From the NCBI GenBank assembly GCA_022494885.1, contig JAGVSM010001133.1, positions 186,001-250,000 of the forward strand: a stretch of 64,000 nt of DNA. The letters run 5' to 3'. The position numbers and the translations under genes are program-made. Below are positions 10,047 to 20,641 of this stretch, piece by piece. The stretch comes from Micrasema longulum (lineage: Eukaryota > Arthropoda > Insecta > Trichoptera > Brachycentridae). How positions within the stretch are numbered: position 1 is the first letter of the stretch; each line of letters begins with the position of its first letter. Below the pieces are notes generated by a model, which saw only the letters and a program-made list of their open reading frames with translations, was not told where the DNA came from and did no database searches.

Positions 10047-10926
10047 CCTGGGCCTCAATTATGAACGCTATCTTCATCTGATCTGTATATCGAGACGGTA
10101 TAATTAACTTCTGTACTACCTATATCTTCCTCGGTATGTTCTACCTATTTGTCATATCGACATCATATGATCGAAACGAACCACGATTGGCAGCAAAAAT
10201 TAGTCCGTGTTCCTTACGTCATTAAAATTTTAAATGGTTCTCATTTATATTTTAATTAGGCTTCTGTAATAAAAAATGCTCACTTCAAAGCGATTATAAT
10301 ATCCAATGCATCCCAATTCGAGCAAAAAATGCTCGCTTGAACATGAATTTTGCATGACTTTTGGAAATCATCTAGATGGTACGCTTAGCGATCGTCTGTA
10401 TGTATCTACCGATCGATTACAAAGCCGGCTCCTTTAACGTCTCGATACGTTTACTCCGGAAGATAGTAAAACAGACGGAAAAAAATATAATTACTAATAT
10501 TTTTTTTATAGTGACACTTTCTTACACCTAGATACTCTTGTGTGTTAATAGGCCAGAATCTAGCGGCATTATTTTTCGCATCTAGCCACTCGTTTCGGAA
10601 ACTAACAATTATGTCAGAATTAAATTCGACTTCAAAATTGACTTATTTCTCTCTTATATTTTGAATAGGCTTTTAAGAAAAAAAGTGCCAACCGCAAAAC
10701 GATAAAAAGTTTAAGTAAATCGTAATTAAAGGAAAAATTGCTCGTTGGAACATAATTTTTGTCACTTTCAACGCGTAGATAAACGTATCAAAGGGTTCTA
10801 GACCCGTCGGTATACATCGGTATAATCAAAACATAGTGGTGGGGGGATCGGTAGTGTATCTTAGTATTCGGTCGGGAGACTTTTATCTTCAACTATGACG
10901 TCATACTGAAGCTATGTCATTTCAGT
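10047..10926 (+). mobile_element. GGGCC-ended TIR element D, copy 1, 3'-truncated
   Basis: It begins CCTGGGCCTCAATTATGAAC and then ATCGAGACGGTAT. It shares long collinear blocks with the copy at 22982-25382: GTCATATCGACATCATATGA, GTGCCAACCGCAAAACGAT and GTCGGGAGACTTTTATCTTC. It ends at TATGTCATTTCAG where a P-like terminus follows. The copy near 25 kb continues for roughly 200 bp to its own GGCCCAG end, so this copy is missing its right end. No coding sequence is evident. Confidence 0.65.
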
Positions 10927-10928
10927 GC

Positions 10929-10954
10929 GTTTCTGGACTATTCTTAATTCTATG
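10929..10954 (+). repeat. Solo terminus of the P-like element
   Basis: TTTCTGGACTATTCTTAATT followed by CTATG is identical to the right end of the P-like copies at 7867 and 12860. Nothing else of the element is present. It lies at the truncation point of element D, which suggests a deletion that began from a P-like insertion. Confidence 0.7.
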
Positions 10955-11551
10955 CCGCTAACATATATTTACGCAAATATTTACCTAATATTAAAACTGA
11001 TTTTAAAGATCCTCCTAATGCTCTTTCTTAAAGTACGATTTTAACAAATTAATGTCGGTAATTTATTGAAAACAATAAAACTGAAATAGGTACATGATTA
11101 TTTGTTTTTTTTACAGCCAAATAGATGCCATTTTTATTCAAAACACAAACATTACACGGCGAACGACATAGTATTCAGATTACCGCCAATCCATTGTACA
11201 AATTCATGTATTCAAGTACATTTATTTGTAAAGAAAGTTATTACTTACTAGAAATGTACGCTGACCGCTCTTTATGAATTATTTATGTATGGTATTATTG
11301 TTATTTTCGCTTTCCTTGTCGCCATTTTCTTTTCTTTCCGCCTGTCATTTGTTTTGAGTTATGAAAATAGACCGCCACTCGCACCGGACATTGGAGAAAC
11401 GCAAAAAATAAACATTGTTTGTACACTTTATGGCTATTCATATTTTTATTCCAATTACGGTAATTTAAGAAGTAAAATGAGAACGTAGAAATATATTACA
11501 GATATGTTATACCTACTAACAAAACCATAAAATAAGATTTATTGAAAACAA

Positions 11552-11812
11552 ATGGAATATTTCAAAATAAAGTTTATATTTGAAGCACTAACTTTGTGGT
11601 TATTCATTATATAAAATAAATAAAACAACTTTGTTTTTAACCACTAATTTTTATTTTTCACCGACCGGTTTCAAACAAACAAGCTTCTTTGTCAAGGTTT
11701 ACGTAACTTAAACCTTGACAAAGAAGCTTGTTTGTTTTGAAACCGGTCGGTGAAAAATAAAAATTAGTGGTTAAAAACAAAGTTGTTTTATTTATTTTAT
11801 GGAATATTTCAA
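11552..11812. mobile_element. Foldback Penelope-like derivative with 91 bp arms and a 14 bp target duplication
   Basis: The arms at 11611-11701 and 11709-11800 are reverse complements apart from one extra base, around the loop CGTAACT. Each arm carries GACCGGTTTCAAA or its complement TTTGAAACCGGTC, the signature seen in other Penelope-like ends here. The direct repeat ATGGAATATTTCAA at 11552-11565 and 11799-11812 frames the unit as a 14 bp target duplication. Left of the arms is TTTGAAGCACTAACTTTGTG, which matches the outer end of the copy at 53335-53580. A half copy lies at 35890-35995. Confidence 0.7.
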
Positions 11813-11989
11813 TTTCAATTTTTAAAAATTTATTTATTCATATATATGTACATTACACAATGGAATATCTAAATTCATACATATAGAAATAATTAAAATA
11901 AGAAGGTAAAATTAGGTATGTATAAAAATAACACATAAGTATACATAATATCCAAAGAATAATATGTTTAAAAAGTAAGAGAATCTTGT

Positions 11990-12182
11990 AACGAAAAACT
12001 TCCTCAGAGACGTGAAAAATGTCAATGTCTAAAGTAATATTGTTCAACATAAAGATAGTCCTTCCAACAGGCATAACCATTGGCAGGTTGGTCCTGTATA
12101 TTGGAATGTGAAACAGTCTATGCTGACGCTGTCTAAGGTACATAAAAGAAAAAGCACTGTCACTCAAGTTTTGCTCAATTGA
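11990..12182 (-). mobile_element. LINE C-terminal fragment
   Basis: The minus strand reads FMYLRQRQHRLFHIPIYRTN, then ITLDIDIFHVSEEVFRYKIL. This parallels YLRQRQHTLFCLVVSRTN and ITLEIDIFDTSETMFKRQIL in the + strand copy at 61378, so both belong to one LINE family. It abuts the (GTT)n tail of the opposite-named element at about 12185. Confidence 0.65.
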
Positions 12183-12625
12183 TTTCAACAACAACAACGA
12201 ACCATCACGCCGTTTCCCCGTAGGGGTAGGCAGAAGGGATATAACGCCATATCACTCTATCTTTGCATACAGACCTCGCTTCCTCTACATTCATACATCT
12301 TCTCATGCACGCTCGCCGATTATTCCTACTTTTGACATGTCCATTATCGGTATTTGATGGACCTGATCGTGCCATGTCTTTCTCGGTCTTCCTCGTTTTC
12401 TGAATCTATCAACATTCGCATCGTAGATCTTTTTAGCCTTAGCCTATCTTTCGCTGTCCATTCGCTCTACGTGTCCAAACCAACGCAGCACCCCGTTCTT
12501 GATTCTGTCGATAATGCATGTCTCAGCCTTACACAGTTCACGGATCTCGACATTTGTGCTCCTATCATGCATCGTTTTACCACATATTCGCCTGATGGAT
12601 CGCATTTCGATAATTGATTTGCCCT
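12183..12625 (-). mobile_element. RTE-like LINE 3' end, (GTT)n-tail subfamily
   Basis: The + strand begins with CAACAACAACAACGAACCAT, then CACGCCGTTTCCCCGTAGG, the reverse of the GGGGAAACGGCGTGATGG end plus (GTT)n tail seen at 35540-35577. Reading the minus strand gives RKTWHDQVHQ, then MYDR-like and LRWFGHV-related blocks in shifted frames. The copy is 5'-truncated and frameshifted. Confidence 0.75.
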
Positions 12626-12689
12626 AAAAGAAAAAAAACTTAACGGAAATGGAGAATTTTTAAAATGTTAATGTGCTCAAACTAAGATT

Positions 12690-12750
12690 GTTAGGCATGT
12701 CCAAATCTTTGTAGTCAGGTACTGGATTTATTGCAACTACATTATTTGTC
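12690..12750 (-). repeat. Family A module X fragment
   Basis: GGCATGTCCAAATCTTTGTA followed by a diverged GACTGGATTTA-like stretch matches the X module in reverse. No body follows. It lies about 100 bp from the left end of the P-like copy. Confidence 0.4.
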
Positions 12751-12851
12751 AAATAAATAAAAATGGGAAAAAACATATATGAAGGAAAAAAAAACAAATT
12801 CAAGCAGAATGTTAAGAAATATGTATTAAACAACTTATAAATTAAATATAT

Positions 12852-13640
12852 GTATATTACATACAATTAAGAATAGTCCAGAAATCGCATACGCATATCA
12901 AACAGAAGGCGACTAAACTACTTATAATTGAGTAGTTTTACATTTTGACCCATTAGTTTCTTTATAGACGTCGCTCAGTACGCAACTCCTGATTTGAATT
13001 CAACTATGCCGTGTTGTGTCCTTTTAAAGTGTAGAAATACTGCTATGATCTTAAAGAAACAGGATGCAATCACATTTCATGTGTAATTAGCAAATTCATG
13101 TATAAATAGCAAATGCATTACTTAAAATTGAAATATTTTACCGTCCGTCAGATTGTCGAAGAAAAGAAAATTGACATTTCGTTAGTGTTGCCAGGGTAGT
13201 ATTATTGTTAACCCCACTTTGCTCATCTAATGAGAGAACTAATGAAAATTGGACCTCGGATTAAATAACTCTGTGGCGGACATTTGACCGACATTATCAA
13301 AACATAAAATATTATTTAACATGATATAAAAATAAATCCGTTTTATATAAAATAAAATTTGTTTTATATTTAAGTTTAAAGTTCATTAATTCAATTACTC
13401 TTATTAAATGACCTATGACGTATCTACTCTGTTGTGTCAATCAATATTTCCGCGTGCACAATTGCTTGCTTTTTTGCAAAACAGATTGCTTTTTTTTACC
13501 TTACATTTGTGTTGCGCGGTGAAATCACGAATGCGCGCGGCGAAAGTGGGGCATATTGGGGGGATTTTTAGACACAGTCCGATGTATTCAAATATGATTC
13601 TACGCTCCTTCTGGACTTTTCTTAATTCTATGGTATATTG
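12852..13640 (+). mobile_element. P-like non-autonomous DNA transposon, copy 2 (773 bp)
   Basis: It spans 12860-13632 with ends CATACAATTAAGAATAGTCC and GGACTTTTCTTAATTCTATG. The flanks GTATATTA (12852-12859) and GTATATTG (13633-13640) match at 7 of 8 positions, an aged 8 bp target duplication. It is collinear with copy 1 over its whole length. An ATG at 13006 opens MPCCVLLKCRNTAMI, then ITFHV and a stop at about 13086. This is the first part of a THAP zinc finger (C-x4-C and TFH). No transposase core remains. Confidence 0.8.
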
Positions 13641-14574
13641 TTATTATCAGAGCACACAATAATATTTTTATAAATTCAAAATAAAACATTCATAATAATA
13701 TTTTGAGTTTGTTCCGATATTCGTATTTTTATTATCTCAGATGGCGGGAGGTGTTTGACTCATGAACTTGATCATTGATTTGTTTGTTTATTATTTTATT
13801 TATTTATTGTTAACATCCTGAGTCAAGTACCGCATACATAAATGCTTCCTATCACACAAACCACTACTTCCTTCGGCAGTAAATTATCGCTTCCGTCAAA
13901 TGACACACAACATGGTATTTTTAAATTTAGACGGAATGCATAAAGAAATGTGCTTTCTCACTGTAAAGCAAAAATAAAATAGAATGCTCTACATAAAATA
14001 AATAGGGTATTATCACTCGGGAGGAATATCGGATTTAACCTACTCTACAAATAAAAGATTTTTTAATGATTCTCCTAGTGTTTATATAAACCCTTATAAT
14101 GAATATTTTCATTCATTATTTTCGTTCCGAAAATAAGGTCTTTCGAAAACGATCGTTTCTCAAGTTGGTATTAAATCTTGTCACAGAAGTTCACGAGTAA
14201 TGCATTCATTTTAATGTTGGTAATGCCACAGGCCACTCGTAGAAATATAAGGAGAGTTGTCTATGCATATTATTTTACTTCCCCCCCCCCTTACCCACTC
14301 CACACTCCAGCTCCAGGCACTAACAGATGAAAGTAAAAAAGGATTACATTTTACATCTCGAATTTCTTTTAATATTTTATGGTTTTCAAGCTCTTCTTCA
14401 TATTAATTTATTATGATAATGACAAATTGAATTATCAATTTATCTTGAAAATTATAAATCACAACTCGTAGCATTTGATAAGTAACAGGACGCTGAAAAT
14501 GTAAAAAAACGACACATAGAAAAGGGAAGCTATCTACAATACTCTATAAAATCCATAGACATTAATAAAAACAA
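13641..14574. other. No gene seen
   Basis: AT-rich sequence without a supported feature. A (C)10 run lies at 14281-14290. Confidence 0.5.
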
Positions 14575-14945
14575 TCCGATGACGTCACAAAACATCCGAA
14601 GACGTCATATTTAATGACGTCACAAATTGTTTTTTTTGGCACCATTAAAATTACTAGAATTTAATGCTTTATATCTTAATAAGAATAGTACCGATCGGTG
14701 ATTTTTTAGATTAATTTATTAGTTAATAAAAAAAATCCATGATAATGGGCAATTATCGTGGATGTTTTTATTAGCTAATAAATTAACTTGAAAAATCACA
14801 AGACAATCGGTACTATTCTTATTAAAATCCGTTAAGAAATAAGGGAGATATAAAGGATCAAAGTCTAGTCATTTGGATGTAAATTAAAACAGACAACTCA
14901 TGACGTCACTAAGTTTGACGTCATCGAATGCCGAGATAGTTTTTA
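14575..14945. repeat. Large imperfect palindrome with TGACGTCA sites at both ends
   Basis: The inner arms at about 14675-14750 and 14752-14827 pair over more than 70 bp: TAATAAGAATAGTACCGAT against ATCGGTACTATTCTTATTA, and TTAATTTATTAGTTAATAAA against TTTATTAGCTAATAAATTAA. Outside them, TGACGTCA-type sites repeat: three on the left (about 14580, 14600, 14614) and two on the right (about 14901, 14917). The outermost ends read CCGATGACGTCAC and GTTTGACGTCATCG. This could be a MITE-like element with long inverted repeats. No coding sequence was seen. Confidence 0.7.
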
Positions 14946-15740
14946 CGTAAAAATTTATGATTCGAGTTGAGTAAGTGGAATGGGGTGACTTTGATCAGTT
15001 TCGAACTTTAAACGTGTGAGCGAGAAAATAATAAAAACTTGATGATCAAAGTCAACCCTTCGGAGCGGGGTCGCTTTGATACATCATGATTTTATGCGTT
15101 TGTTTTGAACATTTTATTTTATTTTTCTTTATTTATATTTAAAAAATATAAGTAAACAACGTATACAACATTACCACTAAAGACATTTTTTTTATAAATT
15201 TAATACACATATTTTCATTAACGTTTCGCTTTACGTAAAAAAACGGTGTTTTCAGTTAGTGCTACACAAAAAATAATTATAAATATAACTTTTCACTTCT
15301 TTCTGAATTATACTATCCATTCTCCAATAATAAATTACTTACAAAAAAAACACTCAGGTATTAGGAAATTATGAAAAGGCGTGTAAATAATAAGCGTTTA
15401 AGTCGAATCTCAACCCTCATCGTTTCTGCCCTGCAGAAGTAAGCAACCATTTGCTTTTTTTGATATTTTATTTTTTTAAATTTTATTCGTTCTTAAAAAA
15501 TATTTTAATGTGCCAATATGTCTTCTTGCTCATACTGATCATCGTGGTATTAATATAAAAGAAAATGTCACATGATGACACTCTTGTAATAAAATATTTG
15601 TCACTGAAAAGATTAAACAATTATTGATATTACATTAAACCACCTGATTTTGATAAGACAACGTCGTGCGCTCAAATTATCAAAACTTTATTCAATATTT
15701 GTATAGACCCATTTTTCGCATTTTCATTCATGTTTGATTG
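14946..15740. other. No gene seen
   Basis: AT-rich DNA without a recognised feature. Confidence 0.5.
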
Positions 15741-15744
15741 ATTA

Positions 15745-15910
15745 AATTGCTCGATTAATAAACCATCGTCGCTGAAACAAGTGGCGTTCAATGTTCTGAT
15801 CCGCCGGTTAAGAAATAAAGACGTGCTGTTCTTTAATCAGCACAGCACAAACTAAACTTGCATGCACCAATGTCCCGATTGTATCGTATTGTAAACTCGA
15901 GACAGGATCT
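15745..15910 (+). mobile_element. LINE C-terminal fragment (family of 19885 and 51555)
   Basis: The + strand reads LKQVAFNVLIRRLRNKDVLF, a short gap, then HAPMSRLYRIVNSR in another frame. The nucleotide sequence TGCATGCACCAATGTCCCGA is shared with the copies at 19885 and 51555. It is cut at about 15910, where a fragment of element D begins. Confidence 0.65.
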
Positions 15911-16045
15911 GTGCCTCGATTATGAACGATCTTCATCTGTATATATCGAGACGGTATACTTAACTTCTGTACTATCTGTATCTTACCTCGGTATGTTTTA
16001 CCTACTTGTCATATCGACATCATATGATCGAAACAAGCCAATGGA
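15911..16045 (+). repeat. Element D end fragment
   Basis: TGCCTCGATTATGAACGATC, ATCGAGACGGTATACTTAAC and GTCATATCGACATCATATGA match the left part of element D at 10047 and 22982. Only about 135 bp remain, sandwiched between two LINE fragments. Confidence 0.65.
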
Positions 16046-16540
16046 ATGACCGAAATATTTTAAATAATCCCACTTCGCCTGTTTACCTGAGAGAGCTCAT
16101 CCAACCTCTTTCACGACACGGACTATCTCTTCGTTCTAGTAACGAGAGAACCCTTTTAATACCCTGTCATCGTTCTAATTTTCTTGCCTCCTCTTTCACA
16201 GTAGTAGCCGCTCGATTGTGGAATAATCTACCCACTAATGTTAGAGACGCCCCTTCTTTATTTACATTTAAGTCAAGATTGAAATGTCACTATCTTAATA
16301 TTTAAATTGTTCCTGTATCTTTCTTCTTTCCTTCCCATCCCCTCTCCTCTCTTCATAGTATAGTGTTAATTTTTTAAAATATATTTTTGTTTTGTCAATC
16401 TTTGTTTTTTATTTTTGTATAAAATTGTAAGATTCAATATGTTCGTGTATTTATAATTTTCTCAAACTGAACGGTTTGGGTAGGTAGGAAGAAATTGCCT
16501 TAAGGCAATATGCCCGCGCTTATATGTATATTTATTTATT
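16046..16540 (+). mobile_element. CR1-like LINE 3' end
   Basis: The frame ending at 16305 reads LRSSNERTLLIPCHRSNFL, then SFTVVAARLWNNLPTNVRD and FKSRLKCHYLNI before a stop. This is the conserved C-terminus of CR1-type reverse transcriptases. The 3' UTR ends with GGAAGAAATTGCCTTAAGGC, then AATATGCCCGCGC and an ATTT-rich tail. The same UTR motif reappears at 50515-50620, showing a second copy of the family. Confidence 0.75.
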
Positions 16541-16572
16541 ATTTCACGTTTTACATAAAACTTTATTTTTTG

Positions 16573-17347
16573 ATAGCCCCGCCACACTATGCTCCTTGCG
16601 CTGCTCATGCTCATGCTCCTCACGCTGCCGCCCTCTCGCGCGACGTTCCGCACTTGTCATTTGTCTTTCTATACAATGGACGATGAAACTGTGACAGCGT
16701 GCGCGCGATGCATTTTTAGTACAGCTAATTATATCAATGTATATTAATATGAAATGATGGAATATTTTTGTTTTTTATATATTTTTTTAATTACTATAAA
16801 ATAAAAAAGTACCTTATAGTCTTTAACAGAATATTTTCTTTTCTCTTTCTAATTAAACACAAATATTAAATCTGTCTATTTATTATAGGAGCAAAAATTC
16901 AAAAATATTTATTGTTTACCTACGAACAGGCCATGCCTTTGTGGGATTTTCGTTTGCTATTTTTACAGTTAATACATATGTAATTATCCTTTATTTTTAT
17001 AATAGGTGCTTTGTTTCACCTCTTCTGTAAATTGTAAAAAAATACAAAAAATAGTTTAAAAAATGTCATACAAAGAAATATACATCATTTAAAAATGACG
17101 TGAGCGTCTTGTGTGAGCGCTCGATGCGTACATTGCGTACTGCGACCGCGCTATTATATGGCCCCCACTCGCGCTCATATTGCCGGCCCTTTGACTCGCG
17201 CTCAAAACACCGACAAAATAGGGAGCGATGGGCACGACGAGGAGCATGACGAGCGGCATGACGAGTAATGTTGCCACACTACGTCTCTGCCTCCTTTCCT
17301 CGCTACTTCCCATACCACTCGTCGAGTGTGTGGCAGGCCCATTATAT
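16573..17347. mobile_element. Candidate GC-rich-ended DNA element
   Basis: Two CpG-rich ends bracket an AT-rich middle. The left end reads GCCCCGCCACACTATGCTCC and the right end reads GTCGAGTGTGTGGCAGGCCC. Their tips are inverted relatives (GCCACAC and GTGTGGC). Clustered sub-terminal repeats of GAGCG, GAGCATGA and CTCATGCTC lie near both ends, as is common in DNA transposons. No transposase remnant and no clear target duplication were found, so the boundaries are tentative. Confidence 0.4.
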
Positions 17348-17883
17348 GAATACCTCACTGGGCACAACCCGTGTCGAGGCATTCATTTACATGATTTAAT
17401 ATATTATACTTATAATGTCTAAAAAATATAAATAAAGTACTTATAAAATATTACATATTCACATTTAAATCCACACAGATATATACATATATAAAGAGAG
17501 AGAAAAAAAAAATAAAAAAGAAAGAAAATGAAAACAACATTATAGTATTAGTTCAGCTCACACATTTAATTACTGTGCAGACATTGGGTCAAGTAACAAG
17601 CTACTGTCAGTCATATTGTATATGTATATAATGTTTAAAATAAAATAAAATAATGACTGTCATTGTCGTTTTATGGACAATATTTATCTATATCCCGATA
17701 CATTTATCGCAGGATGCGAAGTATTTATTCAAGCATATATTAATATAGATTCTATATGTCTAATATTTTTACAGTTCGTAATAAACATGCAGTTTTGTAT
17801 GTAGGCGATCTCCTCTCCCGCTGAAAATATGCAGATACCGGGTATTCTTGTTTTTTAAATTAAATAAAAAATTAACAATATTT

Positions 17884-18062
17884 TGGGTATGTTAAAATGT
17901 TTGTAGACAATGCTGGATTTAACTCCCTGAATTTAGACTTAAACTGAATTCAATTGAGTTTGAAAATGTCCTAATGTACACTCTTGTACATAAAAATACA
18001 GGGCTTATGACCTGTCATTGGCTGATTTAAGTGGCCACTTTAAACACTGTGTAACATTTTTA
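17884..18062 (-). repeat. Family A module X and body fragment
   Basis: X-like sequence GGTATGTTAAAATGTTTGTA, then GACAATGCTGGATTTAACTC, is followed after a gap by CAGGGCTTATGACCTGTCAT and AAACACTGTGTAACA. It is an internally shortened reverse copy. Confidence 0.65.
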
Positions 18063-18071
18063 TACTTCTTC

Positions 18072-18224
18072 TTTTACCAACAATGTTTGAGTATTTAAAT
18101 TTATTTCAACAGAGAGGTAAAAAATTTTGAGAAGGAATAATGGAAGTCTAGGCATTTACAGGGTTTATGACCTGTCATTGGCTGGTTTAAGTGGCCACTT
18201 TACACACTGTGTAACATTCACCAT
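18072..18224 (-). repeat. Family A fragment
   Basis: Starts with CAATGTTTGAGTATTTAAAT and TTTCAACAGAGAGG, then GGAAGTCTAGGCATTTACAG and GTGTAACATTCACCATTC. It ends at the broken edge of the P-like copy 3, so the two now share a junction at about 18225. Confidence 0.7.
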
Positions 18225-18520
18225 TCGACGACAGTTGGAAAAATAATTCAATTTTTAAGTAATGCATTTGCTACTTAAACATTCGTTTGTTAATGACACG
18301 TGAAATGTGATGCCATCCTGTTTCTTTGAGATCCTAGCAGTATTTTTACACTTTAAAAGGACACAACACGGCATAGTTGAATTCAAATCAGTAGTTGCGT
18401 ACTGAGCGACGTCTACAAAGAAACTAATGGGTCGAAACATAAACCTACTCATTTATGGGTAGTTTAGTCGCCTTCTGTTTGATGTGCGTATGCGGTTTCT
18501 GGACTATTCTTAATTCTATG
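18225..18520 (-). mobile_element. P-like element copy 3, truncated, with the longest THAP-like reading frame
   Basis: The end at 18520 (GGACTATTCTTAATTCTATG) is intact; the other end was lost at about 18225. On the minus strand an ATG at 18374 opens 39 residues to a stop at 18255: MPCCVLLKCKNTARI, SKKQDGITFHVSLTN, then ECLSSKCIT. C-x4-C followed by a basic stretch and ITFH matches the beginning of a THAP domain, the DNA-binding finger of P-family transposases. The remaining Cys and His zinc ligands and the AVPTIF-type end are absent, so the finger is incomplete. Compared with copies 1 and 2 this copy keeps the frame open longest. Confidence 0.72.
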
Positions 18521-19059
18521 ACAAAATGTTTTAAATAATCCCTATTTAAAGCATTATTTTCGCCATTCTTTAAGGACATTAAACTTTTAATACTCCTGTA
18601 TTTTACTATACACTATTTCAAGGTTAGGTTAGCGAAATGTGTAAAAGACAAAAGCCGCTTTGCATTGGCGTCTGTGTCTATTATTCTGGGCGTAAGTAAA
18701 CAATATGTACATCTGTCCTCTTCCTACGCGCTGTCTTTGCAGCGAAATGAAAAGAGATGACATTAATTCCGGCGAAGGCTGCATAACAAATGAGAAACTG
18801 ATCGTTTTGTTTTTGCAAGAAGCGAATGTGTTCCGAATTCAATACGTATTCGCGGTTGTAAATGCCATTTTCCTTTGAAGATTTGCCTAGGAAATTTTTG
18901 GTTGTGATTAGAACAATATTTGAAAATGTTTTTGAATATATTTAGCGGGACCAGTATACCCACACGTTCACATTCTTAATTCGTAGTTTTTAAGTCAACA
19001 AAAGTTACCAATATTTTTAGTTTTTCTTTTATATAATTTTTTTTATTAAATATATATTA
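18521..19059. other. No gene seen
   Basis: Mixed-composition DNA with no recognised feature. Confidence 0.45.
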
Positions 19060-19580
19060 TACTAGCGGACCTGACAGACGTTCTTCCCGAACGTTGGCTT
19101 GCCTGCTATTAGCTGGTTCTGCAAATATATCTTCGATATTCAAATTATCCATCTACCGGGTCCAATTGTGAATCTAAACCATCGAGGGATTCACTCAAAC
19201 CCACAAAAATTTTCATCAAAACTAAAAAAAAAAAAATTGGTCAAAAAACATTTCTTTTTCCTAGAACCAGATTTATAAATAAATAAGGACACGTTATTTA
19301 TTTTTGCCTTTTTTGAGCTATGTATATATTCGTAATAATCTCACTTCAATTTGTTATCTTTTATTTGACGCCTTTTATTTGTATGTTTCTTTTTTACTAT
19401 TATGCAGTTTAAAAAAAAAAAAAAAACTAATTTGTTTAGTTTTTATTATTTAGTTAATTATATAGTTATATTTCATTTAATATATATCATAATGAATTAT
19501 TTACTGCTGTGATTATTTCTGTAAAACTTTTTATTGTAAAAGCTTCTTTGAACCGTTGATATTTAAATAAATAAATAAGG
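19060..19580. mobile_element. Possible Helitron-like fragment
   Basis: TATTATACTAGCGGACCTGA, then CAGACGTTCTTCCCGAACGT, resembles a boundary sequence I associate with Helitron-like elements of insects. The rest is AT-rich and carries no recognisable Rep/helicase remnant. The call rests on that boundary motif alone. Confidence 0.25.
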
Positions 19581-19884
19581 GTTAGTTTTTCATTCAAACT
19601 CCTCCTGTGATTGGTAAGTGTCCTCGTCGTGCTCAAATTACTGCTCTAGTGCCATAATCAAGGAAGAAAATACGGGAATACGTGTTAATGAAGAAAAGTG
19701 AGACCGCGTTTTACCCTAAGCCCTCTAAAGTTTTGACACTTAACTCATTCCCAGCGCGAATTTAGTCATTCTTTAACCGCCAGCCGGGTTTTTTCGTGAG
19801 CTTGATATTATATATATAAAGAAGATAATCAATCCATTGTCTCTATATTCTAACCAAACGAAACTGGACTGGTGTAGTTACACT

Positions 19885-20194
19885 TATGCTTACATTTGAG
19901 TCGATGTTAAAAATCTTAAGTCTACAAAAACGTAGAAATAACATTGACTCTGTATTTATGTTTAATTTACTAAATGACTTAATTGATGTACCATCGTTAC
20001 TGGAACAAGTGGCATTCAATGTTCCAATCCGCCGGTTGCGAAATAATAATGTGCTGTTCCTTAATCATCACAGCACAAACTATAGCTTGCATGCACCAAT
20101 GTCCCGATTGTGTCACTTTGTAAACTCGATCTGTACTTTTTGGTATAAGTCTTTCTAGATTTAAAAAATCACCAAGAAAGACCAGATCTTGTCC
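19885..20194 (+). mobile_element. LINE reverse transcriptase C-terminus
   Basis: The frame 19886-20158 encodes 90 residues: QKRRNNIDSVFMFNLLNDLI, VAFNVPIRRLRNNNVLF, then HHSTNYSLHAPMSRLCHFVN. RRxxxDxxFxxxLLND, VPxRxxR and HAPMSRL form the usual C-terminal pattern of jockey/CR1-type insect LINEs. The following sequence GACCAGATCTTGTCCTTGAG is shared with the minus-strand copy at 51555. The catalytic part is missing. Confidence 0.72.
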
Positions 20195-20455
20195 TTGAGG
20201 TAGTAATTATCAAATTCAGTCAGATGAATCTCTTCACAACAATAAAGGTTTCAGCTCTTTAACTTCACTAAAATAAACAAACGGAAGAATTGAAGAAATG
20301 TGGATGTTCAAACGTAGGTGAAATGGTGAATGTTAAACAGTGTGTAAAGTGGCCACTTAAACCAGCCAATGACAGGTCATAAGCCCTGTAAATGCCTAGA
20401 CTTCCATATTCCTTTATTTAAGGTATTCTCCATCCCTGTTGTTATTTGTTAATCT
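20195..20455 (+). repeat. Family A repeat
   Basis: Complete body from AATTCAGTCAGATGAATCTC through CAGCTCTTTAACTTCACT and AAGTGGCCACTTAAACCAGC to CTCCATCCCTGTTG. It runs into element E sequence at about 20456, the same junction as the inverted copy at 6154. Confidence 0.8.
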
Positions 20456-20641
20456 GATTTTATATATTTATGTTGATTTATGTGTCAAGCATTGTATTAA
20501 AAAAATTAATTAACACGCCAGATACGAATGATTTTTCGTGTGTCAATATAAAAAACTCCTTAGACGTTACTACAAAGCTATGTCGTAACTTTTTCTGACA
20601 AATGTCATTCTAATCTAGCTATATTTTAAGGACTATAGTCA
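20456..20641 (-). repeat. Element E end fragment
   Basis: TTTTTCGTGTGTCAATATAA, CCTTAGACGTTACTACAAAG and TATATTTTAAGGACTATAG are the reverse complement of 5964-6150. The element end CTATAGTCCTTAAAATATAG is at 20622-20641. Confidence 0.65.

Noticed and set aside
14281..14290. (C)10 run as a functional site
   Set aside because: A single homopolymer; may be slippage or sequencing noise.
17228..17422. Open frames in the CpG-rich patch
   Set aside because: They are explained by repeated GAGCATGA/GAGCGG motifs of the candidate DNA element.
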